Below are positions 12,180-23,982 of a DNA stretch of 64,000 nucleotides, in pieces (positions within the stretch are counted from its first letter, which is position 1; every line of letters starts with the position of its first letter). The DNA lies in contig JARDYH010000002.1 of NCBI GenBank assembly GCA_029215795.1, positions 58,877,001 to 58,941,000 on the forward strand, read 5' to 3'. The notes under the pieces are model-generated. The model did not search any database and was not told the DNA's origin. It saw nothing but the letters and a program-made list of their open reading frames with translations. Origin of the DNA: Anniella stebbinsi. Taxonomy: Eukaryota; Chordata; Lepidosauria; Squamata; Anniellidae. A program made the position numbers and the translations under genes.

Positions 12180-13320
12180 ATTTGTGGAAAAGTGAAAATA
12201 AATATTCTAAAATGGTCAACAACCAGGGAGCTCCACAGCCAGGAAGTAGCCACCGAGAAGGTCCTCTTTCATGTTGCCACCAAACACATCCTGAAGGCAG
12301 TGATATTGATAGGAGAGACTTTCCTGAATATCTTAAGACCCAGACAGTCTCATAGGGAAGAAGGCAGTCTTTCAAATAGCCTGGTCCCATGCCATATAGA
12401 GCTTTATAGAACCAACACTTTGAATTTTGCCCAGAAGCAGACTGGTAGCCACCAGTGAAGCTGTTGTAACAAGGGACTCATGTGCTCCTTGTAACCAGCC
12501 TCAGTTAACAGTCTGGCCACAGCATTCTGGACTAGCTGAAGTTTTTGAACAGGTTTTAAGGGCAGCCCCACACAGAGTGTGGTACACTAGTCCAAGCATG
12601 ATGTAACTAAGGCATGTGTGACCATTGGCAGACCCAACATCTCTAGGAACAAGTACAGTTGGCTCACTCCAGCTTCAGGACTGAGTCCAAAAGTATACCC
12701 AAACTGTGAGCCCAGGTATTCAAGGGGAATGTAACCCCATCCAACACAGCTTGAGGCCTTATTCCTTGTTCTGCCTTTTGACTAACCAGGGGCACCTCTG
12801 CCTTGTCTGGGTTATGCTTAAATTTGTTTGCCCTCATCCAGTCCATTACTGACATCAGACACCAATTTAGAACTAGAACTACTTCCTTGGATTTAGATTA
12901 AAAAGAGATATTTTGGGATATGGTGCCACTAGCATAGTGGTGGCACCAAATTCCCAAACTCCAAACAATCTCGTTTGGCAGTTTCATGTATATGTAAAAT
13001 AGCATGGGGGAATAAGATGGAATCATGAAGGACACCACAAGCCAACAGCTATGGTGTCAAAGTGGAATCCCTCAGCACCACCTTCTGAAATCGCCTGTCT
13101 AAGAAGGACTGGAGGCTCTTGTATAAAAGTGCCTCTCAGTCCCATTTCAGGCAAGACACTCCAGAAATATACCATGGTCGTTGGAATTGAAATTTGCTGA
13201 GAGGTTCAGCAGAACCGACAGGGACACACTCCCCCTGTTCAGTCCCTAGTGCACATCATCCACCAAGGTGACCAAAGCAGTCACTGTCCCATAACCAGGC
13301 CTGAAACCAGATTCTTAGCA
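12180..13320 (-). mobile_element. L2/CR1-clade LINE, 5'-truncated, minus strand
   Basis: About 1.1 kb of degraded ORF2 C-terminal half. On the minus strand a fragment at 12664-12855 reads MDWMRANKFKHNPDKAEV, matching the N-x-(D/E)-K-(T/A)-E segment found after the reverse-transcriptase active-site region in this clade. At 12115-12390 it shows the GPGYLKDCLLPYE segment that follows further on. Frames are interrupted, so it is dead. Confidence 0.85.
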
Positions 13321-13505
13321 TCCCTTATATTGGCTCATCCAGCTACTAGTTTTCACAATGGCTGGTTTAGCTTTGTAGCACTAAATTCTTGCACGCAAGA
13401 AGTGTCAACTAGAAGGAAAGTTTTGCATCATTCTCACTCTTTTTGCTTTGGCCATGTTGACTGATCCTGCAAGTTCCTGGTCTACGATTTGTACTAGTGG
13501 CAATA

Positions 13506-13746
13506 CCAGCCCATGCCATTTTGCTGCTTGAGGTGAAGGACAAGACGACAGGGCATCCATCCATGTACAGAAGCTGGCTTGACTGGCAGCTGAATTCTAC
13601 CTCAGCACTGGCAATGGGATCAGGCTAGCTTAGAAGATGCAGGGCACATATAACTCTGTCCTCCAACACCTTACTGCATCTCCCCAACCTCCACAGCTGC
13701 TGTCTGAGGCAGCACTTCACTCTGCCTAATAGTAGGGCTGGCCCTG
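13506..13746 (-). mobile_element. Non-autonomous hAT element (family 3), minus strand
   Basis: The right end 'tagtagggctggccctg' (ends 13746) is the reverse of the CAGGGCTGGCC end of the copy at 48786-49066, and the interior ('ttttgctgcttgaggtgaag', 'ccatgtacagaagctggctt') matches that copy in reverse. The left boundary is blurred and no target duplication is clear. Confidence 0.7.
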
Positions 13747-14850
13747 TGGGGATGAGGAGAGGGATCATCTCAATCCACATACGACTGCAGGTGTCAAGTG
13801 CTGAATTAGCAAGCATGACATGACACCCCTGAAAGGCCTTGTCAACTTTAGAGTAACAAAAGGTGCATCCACTCAGCCATTTTCAAAGGTGCAGGCTTTA
13901 CCTGGACTGCTTCCCCTTCAAGTGCCTCCTTGCAATAGCCCAGAGCTTTGGGTCACTGAAAGCTTTGTAAATACTTAACACAAGAAGCTGTGGAAGTTAG
14001 CAGACTCTTTGAAGTATCAAGCTGGAGCTGGAGCTGAAAAATGATGTAGCAGGCTGAAGGAGATGCTAATTTTAACGCTCAATGAAAAAATGTACTCAGT
14101 TTGAAATGATCATTTTGGGGAAAGAGCAGTTTAAAACAAATGTCTATGGACACTGATTTGTAATTAGCATCTCCTGTGAGACCTGTTTCGTAGCGAGCTG
14201 TTTAGTTTACATGTACTCTACAATTACTGCTTTCAATTACTTCATCTGTCTTTTCAGGTGTTCAAAGAACCTTAAAAACTATGCAATCTTTTAATGGAAA
14301 TACCACAATGCTATTGTTTATAAAGAATCTGTTATTTGCCAGCTCTTTTGATTTAGTCCAGAGGCCTGATTCAGGAGCACTTTGTCCCCAGCACCTATAA
14401 GCCAATAAGGGCAGAAACGTATTATGGAAAAACCTTTAGTCACGGCTTCTGCTGCATGCATGGCAGGTCCAGCCTTTGACATCTGCACACACTGAATGGA
14501 GAGCTGGCTCTGAATATTTCCTTCGAGGTGCAGTGCTCAATTTTGATGCAAGAGCTCATCATGGAAGTTTCCCACATAACCACATACCAAGAAGAGCCCA
14601 TAGCCACACAAGGAGACTCCAAATATTCAGGCACCTGGGTTGAACTTTAGACAGGTAGGGGTATGTGTATGTGTGAGTGTGGTTGGGGAGACCTGGGTTC
14701 ACTGTGTGGCCATGGATAGTTTCTGTCTGAGCCTAGCCTTCTTAACAAAGGAATCATGTGCAGGACATACCTGTCCTCCAATCCCTCAAAGTGACAATAT
14801 CAACAAATAACGCTCTGATAGATGAAAAAGGTATTGGAGCTTCATTCCCC
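13747..14850. other. Unique non-coding sequence with a possible conserved element
   Basis: No gene. The part around 14030-14340 is A/T-balanced, free of recognisable repeats and holds homeodomain/POU-like words (atgctaat, taattag). A 14-bp sequence, aggagatgctaatt at 14058-14071, recurs as its exact reverse complement at 14162-14175. Confidence 0.4.
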
Positions 14851-14851
14851 T

Positions 14852-14935
14852 AGAATCATAGAATAGTAGAGTTGGAAGGGGCCTACAAGACCATCGAGTC
14901 CAACCCCCTGCTCATTGCAGGAATCCACCTTAAAC
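14852..14935 (-). mobile_element. CR1 LINE 3' end, minus strand
   Basis: Begins 'atcatagaatagtagagttg', the reverse of the CR1 terminal ATTCTATG-type repeat, followed by 'gaaggggcctacaagaccat' and 'gtccaaccccctgctc', the well-known 3' end of bird/reptile CR1. Only about 85 bp remain. Confidence 0.85.
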
Positions 14936-16940
14936 ATGCCTGTGCTCCACTACACCACTGCTACTTTTCTCATCTTTCCTCCTGCATCCACATCCCTCAC
15001 TTCTTCTTTTTCTTCTACCACTGTGTGAATCCTATTCCTTGGCCCATCTCTTGACTGCCTCTCTTTCATTCTTTTCTCTCTTTGGCATCCCTTCATTGTG
15101 ACTGCATTTCATTCCTTCTTCCTCTAATCTGCCTCACTTGCCACTTCGATCTTGGTCATGCTCTCTCATTAGCTGAGTTCACAAAACATGTGAAGCCATG
15201 ATGGTTTATTTTCTGGTGGAATCCATGGTGGGTTCATATGTTGTCTACGGGATATTTCTACCACTCACGATGGGTTTATCCACCCAAACACCCCACTCTG
15301 AGAACCAATACCCTGCAGTATGGGCATAGCAGGCTGCTTGCATAATCTACGATGCACAGTGGTTCATGGCTTAACATTATGTATTAAACCATCCAATCTT
15401 CCTCCTTCCCCCCTCTCTTTCTCTCTCTTACACACACAGGGACCCTCATCACATGCTCCTCAACCTCTTCTCCTTTTTGTATCCATAACTCTTTATCAAT
15501 GGCTTCCATTTTGCATGTTCTTTGGTGGAAGCAATTGAAGCAGTATCTTTTTTCTGGGGATCCAACAAAATTTTCTGGGATGAAATTTGGTTATGATGTA
15601 ACAGGGGGCAGAAAGAGCATTGGGGACGTTGAGGCCTGGTGCCTATGGCTTGCTTTACCAGAAAAAAGAGTCCTGTTTGTATGCATGTAAGTAAAGGTAG
15701 CCTATTGAGTGACTGTAACCAGATTTCCCCATAGCTAATGAAATGTACACAGACTAACTGCACTAAGGAATTAACTTTAGAAGCTAGCACAGAGTTGCCA
15801 ACTTTAAGGCAGAAAAGTTTAAAAACACACACAACAGTGTTATAAGAATGTACAAAAGCAATAAATTACAGCCATTTTGTATCTGCAAAGAACATTTTTG
15901 TGGCTCCTCAATACAAAATAGTGTCTACTAAATCATAAAAATATTCAATATAAAATGAAATAGATGTTAGAACAGCTTTATCACCTGATAGATCAAATGT
16001 GCACATGTCATAGTTAATATAACATTTACTGAAACAAATATACTGGGAAATGAACTGAATTAATCACCAAATGAGCCTACTTGCTGGCAAAAGACATATC
16101 TTCTATTCCCTAGATTCACCCAAATTTAGCAAGGGAGTATATGTTATGCAGAATTCAATGTGAGAACAGCTGTTCTACTTTGATGTGAACAAAGAACCAG
16201 GATCCTTGGTAAGATAGCATATTGTGGACAAAGAACTATTTGGTACAGGTTTGATCTGGGACTTTGGGCTGAGTACTTTTGAAAACAGGGTCCCTCCCAG
16301 TGATAGGGGTGGATTTTGGGGAGTGGGGTGGAGTGAAAAAGGTCCTAAAAGCAAAATACCTGTGGGCATTGTTCTGCTCTACTCCACTTTGATTGATTGG
16401 AGTCACTCATGTGGTCTAATTAAGGCTGGTACGTGTGCCTGCAGGGGCTGGCTGGAACCAACCATTGTTCTTCTTAAAGGGACTCCTTGTTTCCCCCCAA
16501 ACAATGTACTAAATGTCTTTCCTTTGCAAAGAGAAAGATGCATTGCATAAAATTGGGACAAATTTAATAACTCTATTCTCATACAAAGGACTCCCCATAT
16601 ATATCTCACATACACTGACACAGATGCCGAATTTCACATTGTCAAAAATTCTACTCGACCTGCTTGATGCCATATTCATCTTGTTGTTCTTTGGTGAAGG
16701 CTTTGCTAGTGAAACTGAATTGTTCTACAAAATAATATCAACGGTTCAAAATACAGCTCAGCAACTATAAGATGTCAAAATGGAAATCTGCATGCTGCAT
16801 GGTGCCATCGTGTTCACATGCATGTAATAGATAAACAAACAAATACAGCCAGCCAGCCAGTCAGAAATGCAATGGCTACAGACTTTGGAGAGGGAGATGG
16901 AACCTGAAAGATGATAATACTCTACAGCAAGTCACAACTA
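14936..16940. other. Unassigned non-coding sequence
   Basis: Pyrimidine-rich from 14960 to 15160. A block at 15170-15380 shares words ('gccatgatggttta', 'ttcatggctt') with sequence near 39.05-39.6 kb and is probably an old DNA-transposon fragment. Nothing else recognised. Confidence 0.45.
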
Positions 16941-17073
16941 AGGCCATATCTACACCAAGCAGGATATAACATTTTGAAGGTGATTTGAAAATGGTATATG
17001 GAATGTGTCCTGGGCCTCAACAATTGTCAATACTGTTATAAACTGTTATAAAGCAGTAGTGTAGTTCCTGCCT
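16941..17073. mobile_element. Short MITE, GGCC-TCTACAC ends
   Basis: Starts aggccatatctacacc and ends gtgtagttcctgcct, so the ends are inverted repeats. The interior words ('actgttataaac', 'cagtagtgtag') recur in reverse at 59.2 kb. About 130 bp, no coding capacity. Probably PIF/Harbinger-like, but the target duplication is not clear. Confidence 0.6.
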
Positions 17074-17082
17074 GGGAGGGAC

Positions 17083-17232
17083 TTTAGCTCAGGAGCAGAG
17101 CACCTGCTTTGCATGCAGAAGGTCCCAGATTCAATTTCCAGCATCTCCAGGTAGGGCAGGAAAACTCCTGGCTGAAAGCCTGGAGAACCGCTGCATGTCA
17201 GTGTCAACAATACTGAGCTGGTCAGTATAACA
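17083..17232 (+). mobile_element. tRNA-derived SINE
   Basis: The Pol III A-box-like text 'tttagctcaggagcagagca' is followed by 'tgcatgcagaaggtcccaga' and the B-box-like 'attcaatttcc', then the SINE body 'catctccaggtagggc' and 'gtcagtgtcaacaatactga'. Copies at 21.6, 27.7, 40.7 and 57.8 kb share this order. It directly abuts the MITE on its left. Confidence 0.85.
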
Positions 17233-18025
17233 CAACTTCCGATGTATCTGTGTTTCTAACAAAAGTTTAACAAGGCATCCTCAAAGGGCAAAAACAGGGT
17301 CAAAAAAGAAAGGAGATTTTACGGAGGCCAGTCTCAGAAAATAAGGATTCTCAGGAGAGTCGGAGCATATGCCATTGTCATTCTGGAGACTGTCCAGGCA
17401 TGCTAAGGAGGCTGGTGTCTTCCAACTTGTCCTCAGTCTGCTTGCCAAGGGCATCACAGGTAATGCATGTGAAGCGAAGGGCGAAATGTGCAATGTTGTT
17501 CTTGTGGGAAGTAAAACATGGGCAATGTTGATCCATTTGATTTCCTCCTGGCTGCTGCTAGTTTTTCTCTATTGTCCTTTCTTCTGGGTTTATTTGCCTA
17601 TTTTAAGCTGTAGTTATGATGAGTGAATTTGGGGGTGGGGCGGGAATGTTCTTGCCAAGTGAGCTAATGATGGGGACTGAATGAGCACAAGAGCAGTGAC
17701 ATATTTTGAACTCCGGAAGAAAGAGTGACATATTTCCTTGGGCTGGCATCTTGTTTGCTGTTTCTTTCAGTGTAATTGCCTCAGGAGTGATAATCAAGTG
17801 TACACACCAGCTCTTTCCCGAAGCAGAAGCAGACATCTAGAGTCAGCAGATATCAAACAACTAAAATACATGACTGGTCCTCTGGACTGTTTGGCCTATG
17901 CATCACAAACCGAACATGGCCCTGGAGGTCACCAAATCAAGGTGGTAATTATATCACTACAATTCAATTTTCATTCAAGAGTCAGGTGAAAAATAAAGGG
18001 TACAATGCACTGGGAATATCTCCTA
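17233..18025. other. Unassigned non-coding sequence
   Basis: No gene or repeat that I recognise. Confidence 0.5.
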
Positions 18026-19282
18026 TTTATTCATTTTTAATTACATTTCTATACCATCCACTAACCAAAGCTCTCTCAAAAAACCCCTTAAAACCATAAA
18101 ATCAATAACATAATAAAATGTGATATAAAAACTATTGCTGCAGCCCGAGCTCTGCTAACAAAAACTAGTGCTGTTCCAAATCCTGCCCCCTATTTTCGGG
18201 AACTTTATCCTCTCCCTGAGAAAGAGGTATTTTCCCCCTGCCTCTTTCATGGGGGGGGGGGGAGAGGGGGAGAATTTTCTCCTTGGAGAGGGGTACAAGG
18301 TTTCCACATATATTTATAAGTGTAGCAGTTGTTGAGGGGTCTTCTTTCCATTATTTTAAAAAAACAAACAAAAAAACACCCCTGGCACTTGGAGGAGCCT
18401 GGCAGTTCTTCCTGAATGTCTATTGGAGACCGTATGATCTTAACCTCTTTAATAGGCATTCAGGAAGAACTCCTGGGCTCTTGCAAGTGCCAGGGGTATG
18501 TTTTAAAACATAAAAAAATAGAAAGAAGACCCCTCAACAACTGCCTGCATTTAAAATGGTATGTGGAAACCCTGTACCCCTCTCTGAGGAGGAAATTCTC
18601 ACTTCTCACAGCCTCTTTTGCCAGAGTTTTTGTTGTTCCTCCACCCACCACACAGAATGCCAAAAATGGAAGAACCTAAATATTTGGCACAGCTCTAATA
18701 AAAACTATACTTTTAAAACATAGTAAAATGAAACAACAACCAAAAAAACCAAGATAAAAGCCAACAGCAGTGCAAAGATCTAAAATTACAATAACATTTT
18801 TCAATAACGGAGGTATTAAAATGTCTAGGAAAATAAAAAGGTTGGTGCCAAAAAAAAGAGTCAAGCCTCTCTGGGAAGAACATTCCACAGATGGGGTAAC
18901 ACCACTGAAAAGGCCCTCTCCTTAGTAGCCACCATCTGACTTTATTTGTCAGTGGGCACTGGGAAGAAGGCCTCTAAAGATGATCTTACCATCCCAGCAG
19001 GTATATATGGAAGGAGATGATCCTTCAGTCAACATGGCCCCAAGCCATTGAGGGCTTTGTAGTTTAATACCAGCAGTTTGAATTGGACCTGGAAATGGAC
19101 TGGCAGCCCGTACAGATCTTAAAGCACTGGCATAATATGATCACATAAGTCAATCCCCATTAACTGTCTCACTGTTTTGGACCAGCCGAGACCATTTTCA
19201 AAGGCAGCCCCACATATAACATATTGCAGTAATCCATATCTAAGGTTGCCAGAGCATGGGTAAATATAGCTAGGCTGTCCAA
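18026..19282 (-). mobile_element. L2/CR1-clade LINE split by a palindromic insertion
   Basis: The 3' tail motif ('acatttctataccatccact') lies at 18043-18062 and the A-rich 3' UTR runs to 18134. It resumes at 18698 after a palindromic element. The degraded ORF2 end runs from about 18870 to 19282 ('gggctttgtagtttaatacc', 'aaaggcagccccacatataa'), matching the same positions in the 37.4-kb copy. No frame is intact. Confidence 0.8.
18135..18697. mobile_element. Palindromic MITE-like element inside the LINE
   Basis: Two arms, about 18270-18415 and 18455-18605, are inverted copies of each other at roughly 85-90% identity by eye (shared words: 'gaggggtacaaggtttccac', 'ttgttgaggggtcttctttc', 'cctggcactt'). 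Ends agtgctgttccaaat (from 18167) and atttggcacagctct (to 18696) are also inverted. The 10-mer ataaaaacta occurs at 18125-18134 and 18698-18707; aacaaaaact just before 18167 is an alternative left partner, so the exact left border is uncertain. A G run lies at 18250-18262. Confidence 0.7.
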
Positions 19283-20368
19283 CACACACTGCATTGAATT
19301 GACTGAGGGCTGTTCATTTGAATGGAGCTTATGCAAGAACAGAGCTTTCCGGTGGATTGTGGCCACAGTTCTTTATTTCCATTTTGCACTGATTGAGGGA
19401 AAGAGGGATAAACCAAGAGATCGTACTCCTATTCAGATGTTCTGCCACAAAGGAATGAATATGGGTGTGTGTGTGAGAGTGTGTATAAGTGTATGTGTTT
19501 GGGCGTGTGTGTGTGTAAGAGCAACGGACAGAAGCGGCCTCCATCTCTTACCGACATGCATTTGTTTCCACATCCTTTGCAGGGGTTGTAGAAACTGGCC
19601 TCATACAAAGCAGCTTGTGCTAAACGGACTAAAATATTATTCTGATACAACAGGCATTTCAATGCAAATCTCTCTCTCTCTCTCCCTCTCTCGCCTGCTC
19701 TCTGCCCTAAATTTCATTTCAAGAGTTGGAAACTTGTTATGTTTCTTCTACTACTACATCTTTTTTCAAAATAAAAATAAAAATCACCAATCTCCTTGAA
19801 ATAAATAATTTATAATCCGGATCTTACAGGTGCTGAATTTCACAGAAAAACATTCCCGTAAATGAAATTGTTCAGAAAATATGAAGAACCCTAACAACAT
19901 TATTTTTATATTGTTTATGTTACGGAGCACACAGGCGCTGATCCTTGTGTGTTTATAATATATATGGGCATAAAAAATGCATGAGCCAGAAATCTGGGCC
20001 TGTGTGCCAGACTCTGTGATTGATCTCAAGCCTACTTTCACGCTTTCTCTGTATATTGCCCTTTATTACTGTTTGCTCCAAAATTGCTTAGTGTTGCAGT
20101 TTAAAATCCAATTACAGGGGAACCTCTTCTTGCAGTCTTTTGGTATGGAAAGTTCTGCCTCATTTCTTGGCTCAATATTTTGTCTTAATTCCACGATTAT
20201 GATCATGCTTTGCTAGAGCCCTTTTATCTACATTAGCACTTTAGAACTGTAAAAAAATAAAATAAAATCCAACCCTTTTATTAAATCATATAAATGTTGC
20301 TTCAGATCTAAAAACTTCCCTAAGCAATTCTCAGAAGATTAGCCATTGGATCACAGTTTGGAGACACG
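19283..20368. other. Non-coding sequence with GT and CT runs
   Basis: A GT-rich stretch lies at 19465-19518 and a (CT)n run at 19670-19692. The 166-codon open frame across it is low complexity and not a gene. No other repeat recognised. Confidence 0.5.
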
Positions 20369-20376
20369 ATGATGCC

Positions 20377-20696
20377 TAGGGTGACCAGATAAAATCCAGG
20401 TCAGGGCTCATGTAACTTTAACAGTTGTAGAGAAAAGGGAATTTCAGCCAGTGTCATTTGTATGCAATTAGTTCCTGGTGAAATTCCCTCATCATCACAA
20501 CTGTTAAAGTTGCAGGGGCCCTCCCTTCTTTTGTATATGGTCACTCTAGTATAGTGCATACACCTTTAACTGTTGTGATGAAGAGGGAATATCACCAGGA
20601 ACTAATTGCATGCAAATGACACTGGCTGAAATTCCCTTTTCTCTACAACTGTTAAAGTTACATGAGCCCTGACCTGGATTTTATCTGGTCAGCCTA
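20377..20696. mobile_element. Compound palindromic hAT MITE, copy A
   Basis: 320 bp, from TAGGGTGACCAGATAAAATC to its inverse ending TGGTCAGCCTA. Exact 8-bp target duplication atgatgcc at 20369-20376 and 20697-20704, diagnostic of hAT-type insertion. Each half is an inverted copy of the other (arms about 140 bp), with a short spacer around 'tggtcactctagtatagtgc'. No reading frame. Confidence 0.9.
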
Positions 20697-20924
20697 ATGA
20701 TGCCTTCAACTCTGCCATTTTGGACCAGCTCAAAATGACAGGACTGGTCTCCAAGGTTTCGTGATCAGTGCATTTAGCATGAGCCTGACATCTCATTTCC
20801 TCGCTTACACCACATTTATTTTTCTTAGGGTGCAGATGTGTTGGGTGTTGCTTCATTCCCAGTTTGTGTGGGATTGCTGAACTTTCTTCACTGGTGATCC
20901 TTTCACTGCTGCCACAATTTCACT

Positions 20925-21555
20925 CAGAGACAGCCCAAGACATTTTGAGGCCTGAGGTAGAGCAGCAAATAGTACCCCTCCTACCCCATAACCTAAGTCA
21001 AGGTAGGGTGACCAACTGTCAGGATTTCCCCGGATTTGTCCTGGTTTTTGTTCTATCCTGGGTGTCAGGGGGGATTTTCTGTAATTTTCTACGATGTCCT
21101 GGAAATACAAGCTTTCCCCTTTAAGGCCACATTAGCGTGGTTGGAGGGAATGACGAGCTTTCTGGAGGTGGGTTATTTCCCTCCCACTGCTCCAATCAGG
21201 CCCTTACAGGGGAAAGTATGTCATTCCTGGACATTATAGAAAAGGACCCGATTAGAGCAGTGGAGGGCGGGAATGACACACTTTCCCCTCCTCCGCTCCA
21301 ATTGGGTCCTTTAAAGCAGTGGGGGTGAATGACATGCTTTCCAGAGGCCCCAGAAAGCTACTTTCCCACCCCCCACCCCACTGAGGGTCCTCTTTTTTAG
21401 TTTCCCAAATGTGGTCACCCTAAGTCAAGGTGCCTGATATCCATGGTCAGTCAAGTAATGTTGGTGCCTGAGACAGAATGAGAACACTTCATGACACTCA
21501 ACATTTGATGTCTGAGGTGATCGCCTCACTCTGTCTAATGTTAGGGCCGCCCCTG
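20925..21555 (-). mobile_element. Old hAT element (family 3) carrying a nested element
   Basis: Ends are cagagacagcccaagacatt (left) and ttagggccgcccctg (right), the divergent inverted ends of the family at 48786-49066. Flanking 8-mers atttcact (20917-20924) and gcttcact (21556-21563) differ at two positions, consistent with an old target duplication. It is interrupted at 21004-21422 by a younger element. Confidence 0.65.
21004..21422. mobile_element. hAT-like element with internal subrepeats, nested
   Basis: Begins TAGGGTGACCAACTGTC and ends GTGGTCACCCTA, with an exact 8-bp target duplication agtcaagg (20996-21003 and 21423-21430). The 419-bp interior contains three variants of a unit including 'gaatgacatgctttcc' (21146, 21270 and 21327 regions), a short internal tandem. 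It inserted into the family-3 element around it. Confidence 0.9.
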
Positions 21556-21611
21556 GCTTCACTGGCACAAAAAGCAGGATTATTCCTGTACCACCAAGAA
21601 ATGTCATCAGA

Positions 21612-21832
21612 AGAACAGGGACATAGGGAGTTGCTTTATAGCAGGTTAGACTATTTGTCCAGTAGATCCTACTCAGACTGGCAGTAGGCCTGGGGGGTTC
21701 TCAGCAAGAGGAATTTCCCATCACCTGCTATTTGATCTTTCAACATGGAGATGCCAGGAACTGAACCTAGCACTTCACCATGCAAAGCAAATGCTCTATC
21801 CCTTGTTCTAAGGTCCCTCCTGAAGACATAGG
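21612..21832 (-). mobile_element. tRNA-derived SINE, minus strand, degraded
   Basis: Reverse copy of the SINE at 17083: 'catggagatgccaggaactg' then 'cttcaccatgcaaagcaaat' then 'gctctatccc' mark the B box, the tRNA anticodon-arm region and the A box. The left end 'agggagttgctttatagcag' is the SINE 3' end. Confidence 0.75.
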
Positions 21833-21935
21833 CCCTTTCTACACCATAAGGATGTAGAGGGAGGGAGGGTGATCCCTCCCTCTACATACACACCATCAGT
21901 GCACAGGGATCAGCCTGGTACAGAAAGGGCCTTAA
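21831..21935. mobile_element. Short MITE with internal hairpin
   Basis: Ends aggccctttctacacc and tacagaaagggcct are inverted repeats. At 21852-21887 lies a hairpin with 15-bp arms (atgtagagggaggga / tccctccctctacat) and a 6-nt loop. The left end of a related element is at 31645. Confidence 0.6.
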
Positions 21936-22072
21936 TTGCACTGCAAATTTGCAACAATTTTATATCAATTTAATGTCATTCTTTTCTTCCACCCCCTGTA
22001 CTGTAGGAACTGTCGTTTGGAGAAGGTACTAAGAATTCTTAAAGATCCCTGGACACCCTTGCAGATTCTCAC

Positions 22073-22083
22073 CCCCCCCCCCC
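22073..22083. repeat. Poly-C run
   Basis: An uninterrupted C run of about eleven bases. Confidence 0.8.
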
Positions 22084-22224
22084 AGGAGATGATTATTAAA
22101 AGAATTTAAGATGGTGGCATAACTGAACCATAATTTGTGTCTTCAAAAAGCAATACATTTTGTGCAATAGTCTTACACTATAGATTGTATACACTTAAGA
22201 GACATTTCCCTGGCTTAAAGATAT

Positions 22225-22735
22225 GCTTCTTGACTCAGAAAATGTAAGAGGAGTCGTGATAGAGGTATATAGAGGTATACAAAATGATGCATGGTGTGGA
22301 GAAAGTGGATAGGGAGACATTTTTCTCCCTCTGTCAGAATACTAGAACACAATGGGGTCATCCCATGAAGCTGATTGGTGGGAAATTCAGGACAGATAAA
22401 AAGAAGTAAATCATTAAACTATGGAATTCGCTACCAAAAGATTTAGTGATAGCCACCAGTTTGGATGGCTTTAAAAAGGGATTAGAAAAATGCATGCAGG
22501 AGAAAGCTGTCAATGGCTACTAGCCCTGAAAGCTGTACACTAGCTCCAGTATCAGAGGCAGTATGCCTCTGCATACCAGTTGCTGGGGAACATGAGGGGG
22601 AGGATGCTGTTGCACTTGTGCCCTGTTTGTGGGTGTGCCCCAGGCAGGTAGTTGGTCACCATGTGAACCGAATGCTGGAGTAGATGGACCCTTGGTCTGA
22701 TCGAGCATGGATCTTCTTATGTTCTCATGTGTGTG
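22225..22735 (-). repeat. Long interspersed repeat (unclassified)
   Basis: Runs from about 'atagaggtatacaaaatgat' to 'catggatcttcttatgttct', containing 'ggaattcgctaccaaaagat' and 'accagttgctggggaacatg'. The right third matches the copy at 8911-9110 in reverse. I recall this text as a common dispersed repeat in reptile genomes but cannot assign a class from sequence alone. Orientation given relative to the 8911 copy. Confidence 0.65.
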
Positions 22736-23980
22736 GCAGCAGGAGTTTGCAGTTTTGAGGCAAGCCTCAAATCTGCTCACAAGTATTTGAATTTTTGAGC
22801 TCCTTGAATGTTTTCAGCACCCCTGTTTAAAATACATAGGATACTTACATCTCTAAACCATTCAGAATACCTGTGGGTTGTGCTCTTCTGTTGATGTTGC
22901 ACTGGCACCATCAGGAAACCCAGAATAATGCACTAGTAAGCAAGACATTATTAAGCAGTGAAATTTCTCAAGAGAGTTCTAAACATCAATCTTGTCTAAA
23001 GCAACATTGGGAGGAAATTAGATGTTCCTCCTCAGGCAAAACTTTTGAGGAATGTTGAGAAAGGTCAAAGGAGTTTAGATGAGTGACTTGTATACAATGG
23101 TGTATACATTTTGTAATTTGAGAATCACTATACTACCCTCTTATTCCAGCCTAATGCTGGAAGTGTATCTGGAAGTGAATGCAGGCATATCCGTTCTGGT
23201 GCATGTAGTGGGTTGAAGAAGGAAGAGGAGAATTCAGGCATAGAAGGGCATGTAGGCAAATGTAACATTGAAAATAGTCCTGAGGTTGATATATAGCAAA
23301 CAGCACATGGAGTTCATCTGTGTGAAAGAGCAGGGCCTGGCCTCCTGCCTGCTGCTGTCCTCTGCCACCATCATAGCATGGCTTCTTGCTGCCACCACTG
23401 GTCACTCATCTTAGCCCTTCCTCTACATAGACATGGTTACCTAGCTGGGATACTTATTATGAGAGCTGAGCTGGCACTGGGCTCCATGGGGTGGCTGCCA
23501 TGTGTGATGCCCCAAATGCAATGGCTGATGTCAGGCATTGCATCTTGGGGACTCTAACATGGCAGCTACCGAATATGGAATGACACTGAGCACTGGCTCA
23601 GCTCCCATAATAATTGCTGCTGCTAGGTAAACACATCCGTTGGGAGGAACATGTTCAGTGATCACAAAATGCTGGCCGACTGGTGTATGTGTGGAAACAG
23701 AAAACCAGGTGAATGGAACCGAATGGGATGGAGCATCCTGGAAAACAGCATGGCTGTCTGGAATCTTGGACATTTTTTGTAGGTCCCTCTTGTTCCTCCT
23801 CATTTCTTATTTCTGCCTCTTCTGGGATGGTGACTACTATTGCCATTTCTTCATGCATCCTCTAAGAATAAATAATGTTTTTTTTTCCTTTTCAGAACTC
23901 TTGTTTTATTCATATGGAAATAGATGCAGATTTAATTTATTAAAATCCATACAATTAATCAATTAATATGTCTTTTTTTC
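22736..23980. other. Unassigned non-coding sequence
   Basis: No gene. No repeat recognised apart from a T run at 23878-23887. Confidence 0.5.
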
Positions 23981-23982
23981 TT

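Noticed and set aside
17083..17232. A genuine tRNA gene
   Set aside because: The tRNA-like head lacks a foldable acceptor stem and is followed by the SINE body; four relatives in the window show that it is a SINE.
19299..19799. 166-codon plus-strand open frame
   Set aside because: Runs through GT and CT simple repeats and LINE remnants; composition is low complexity.
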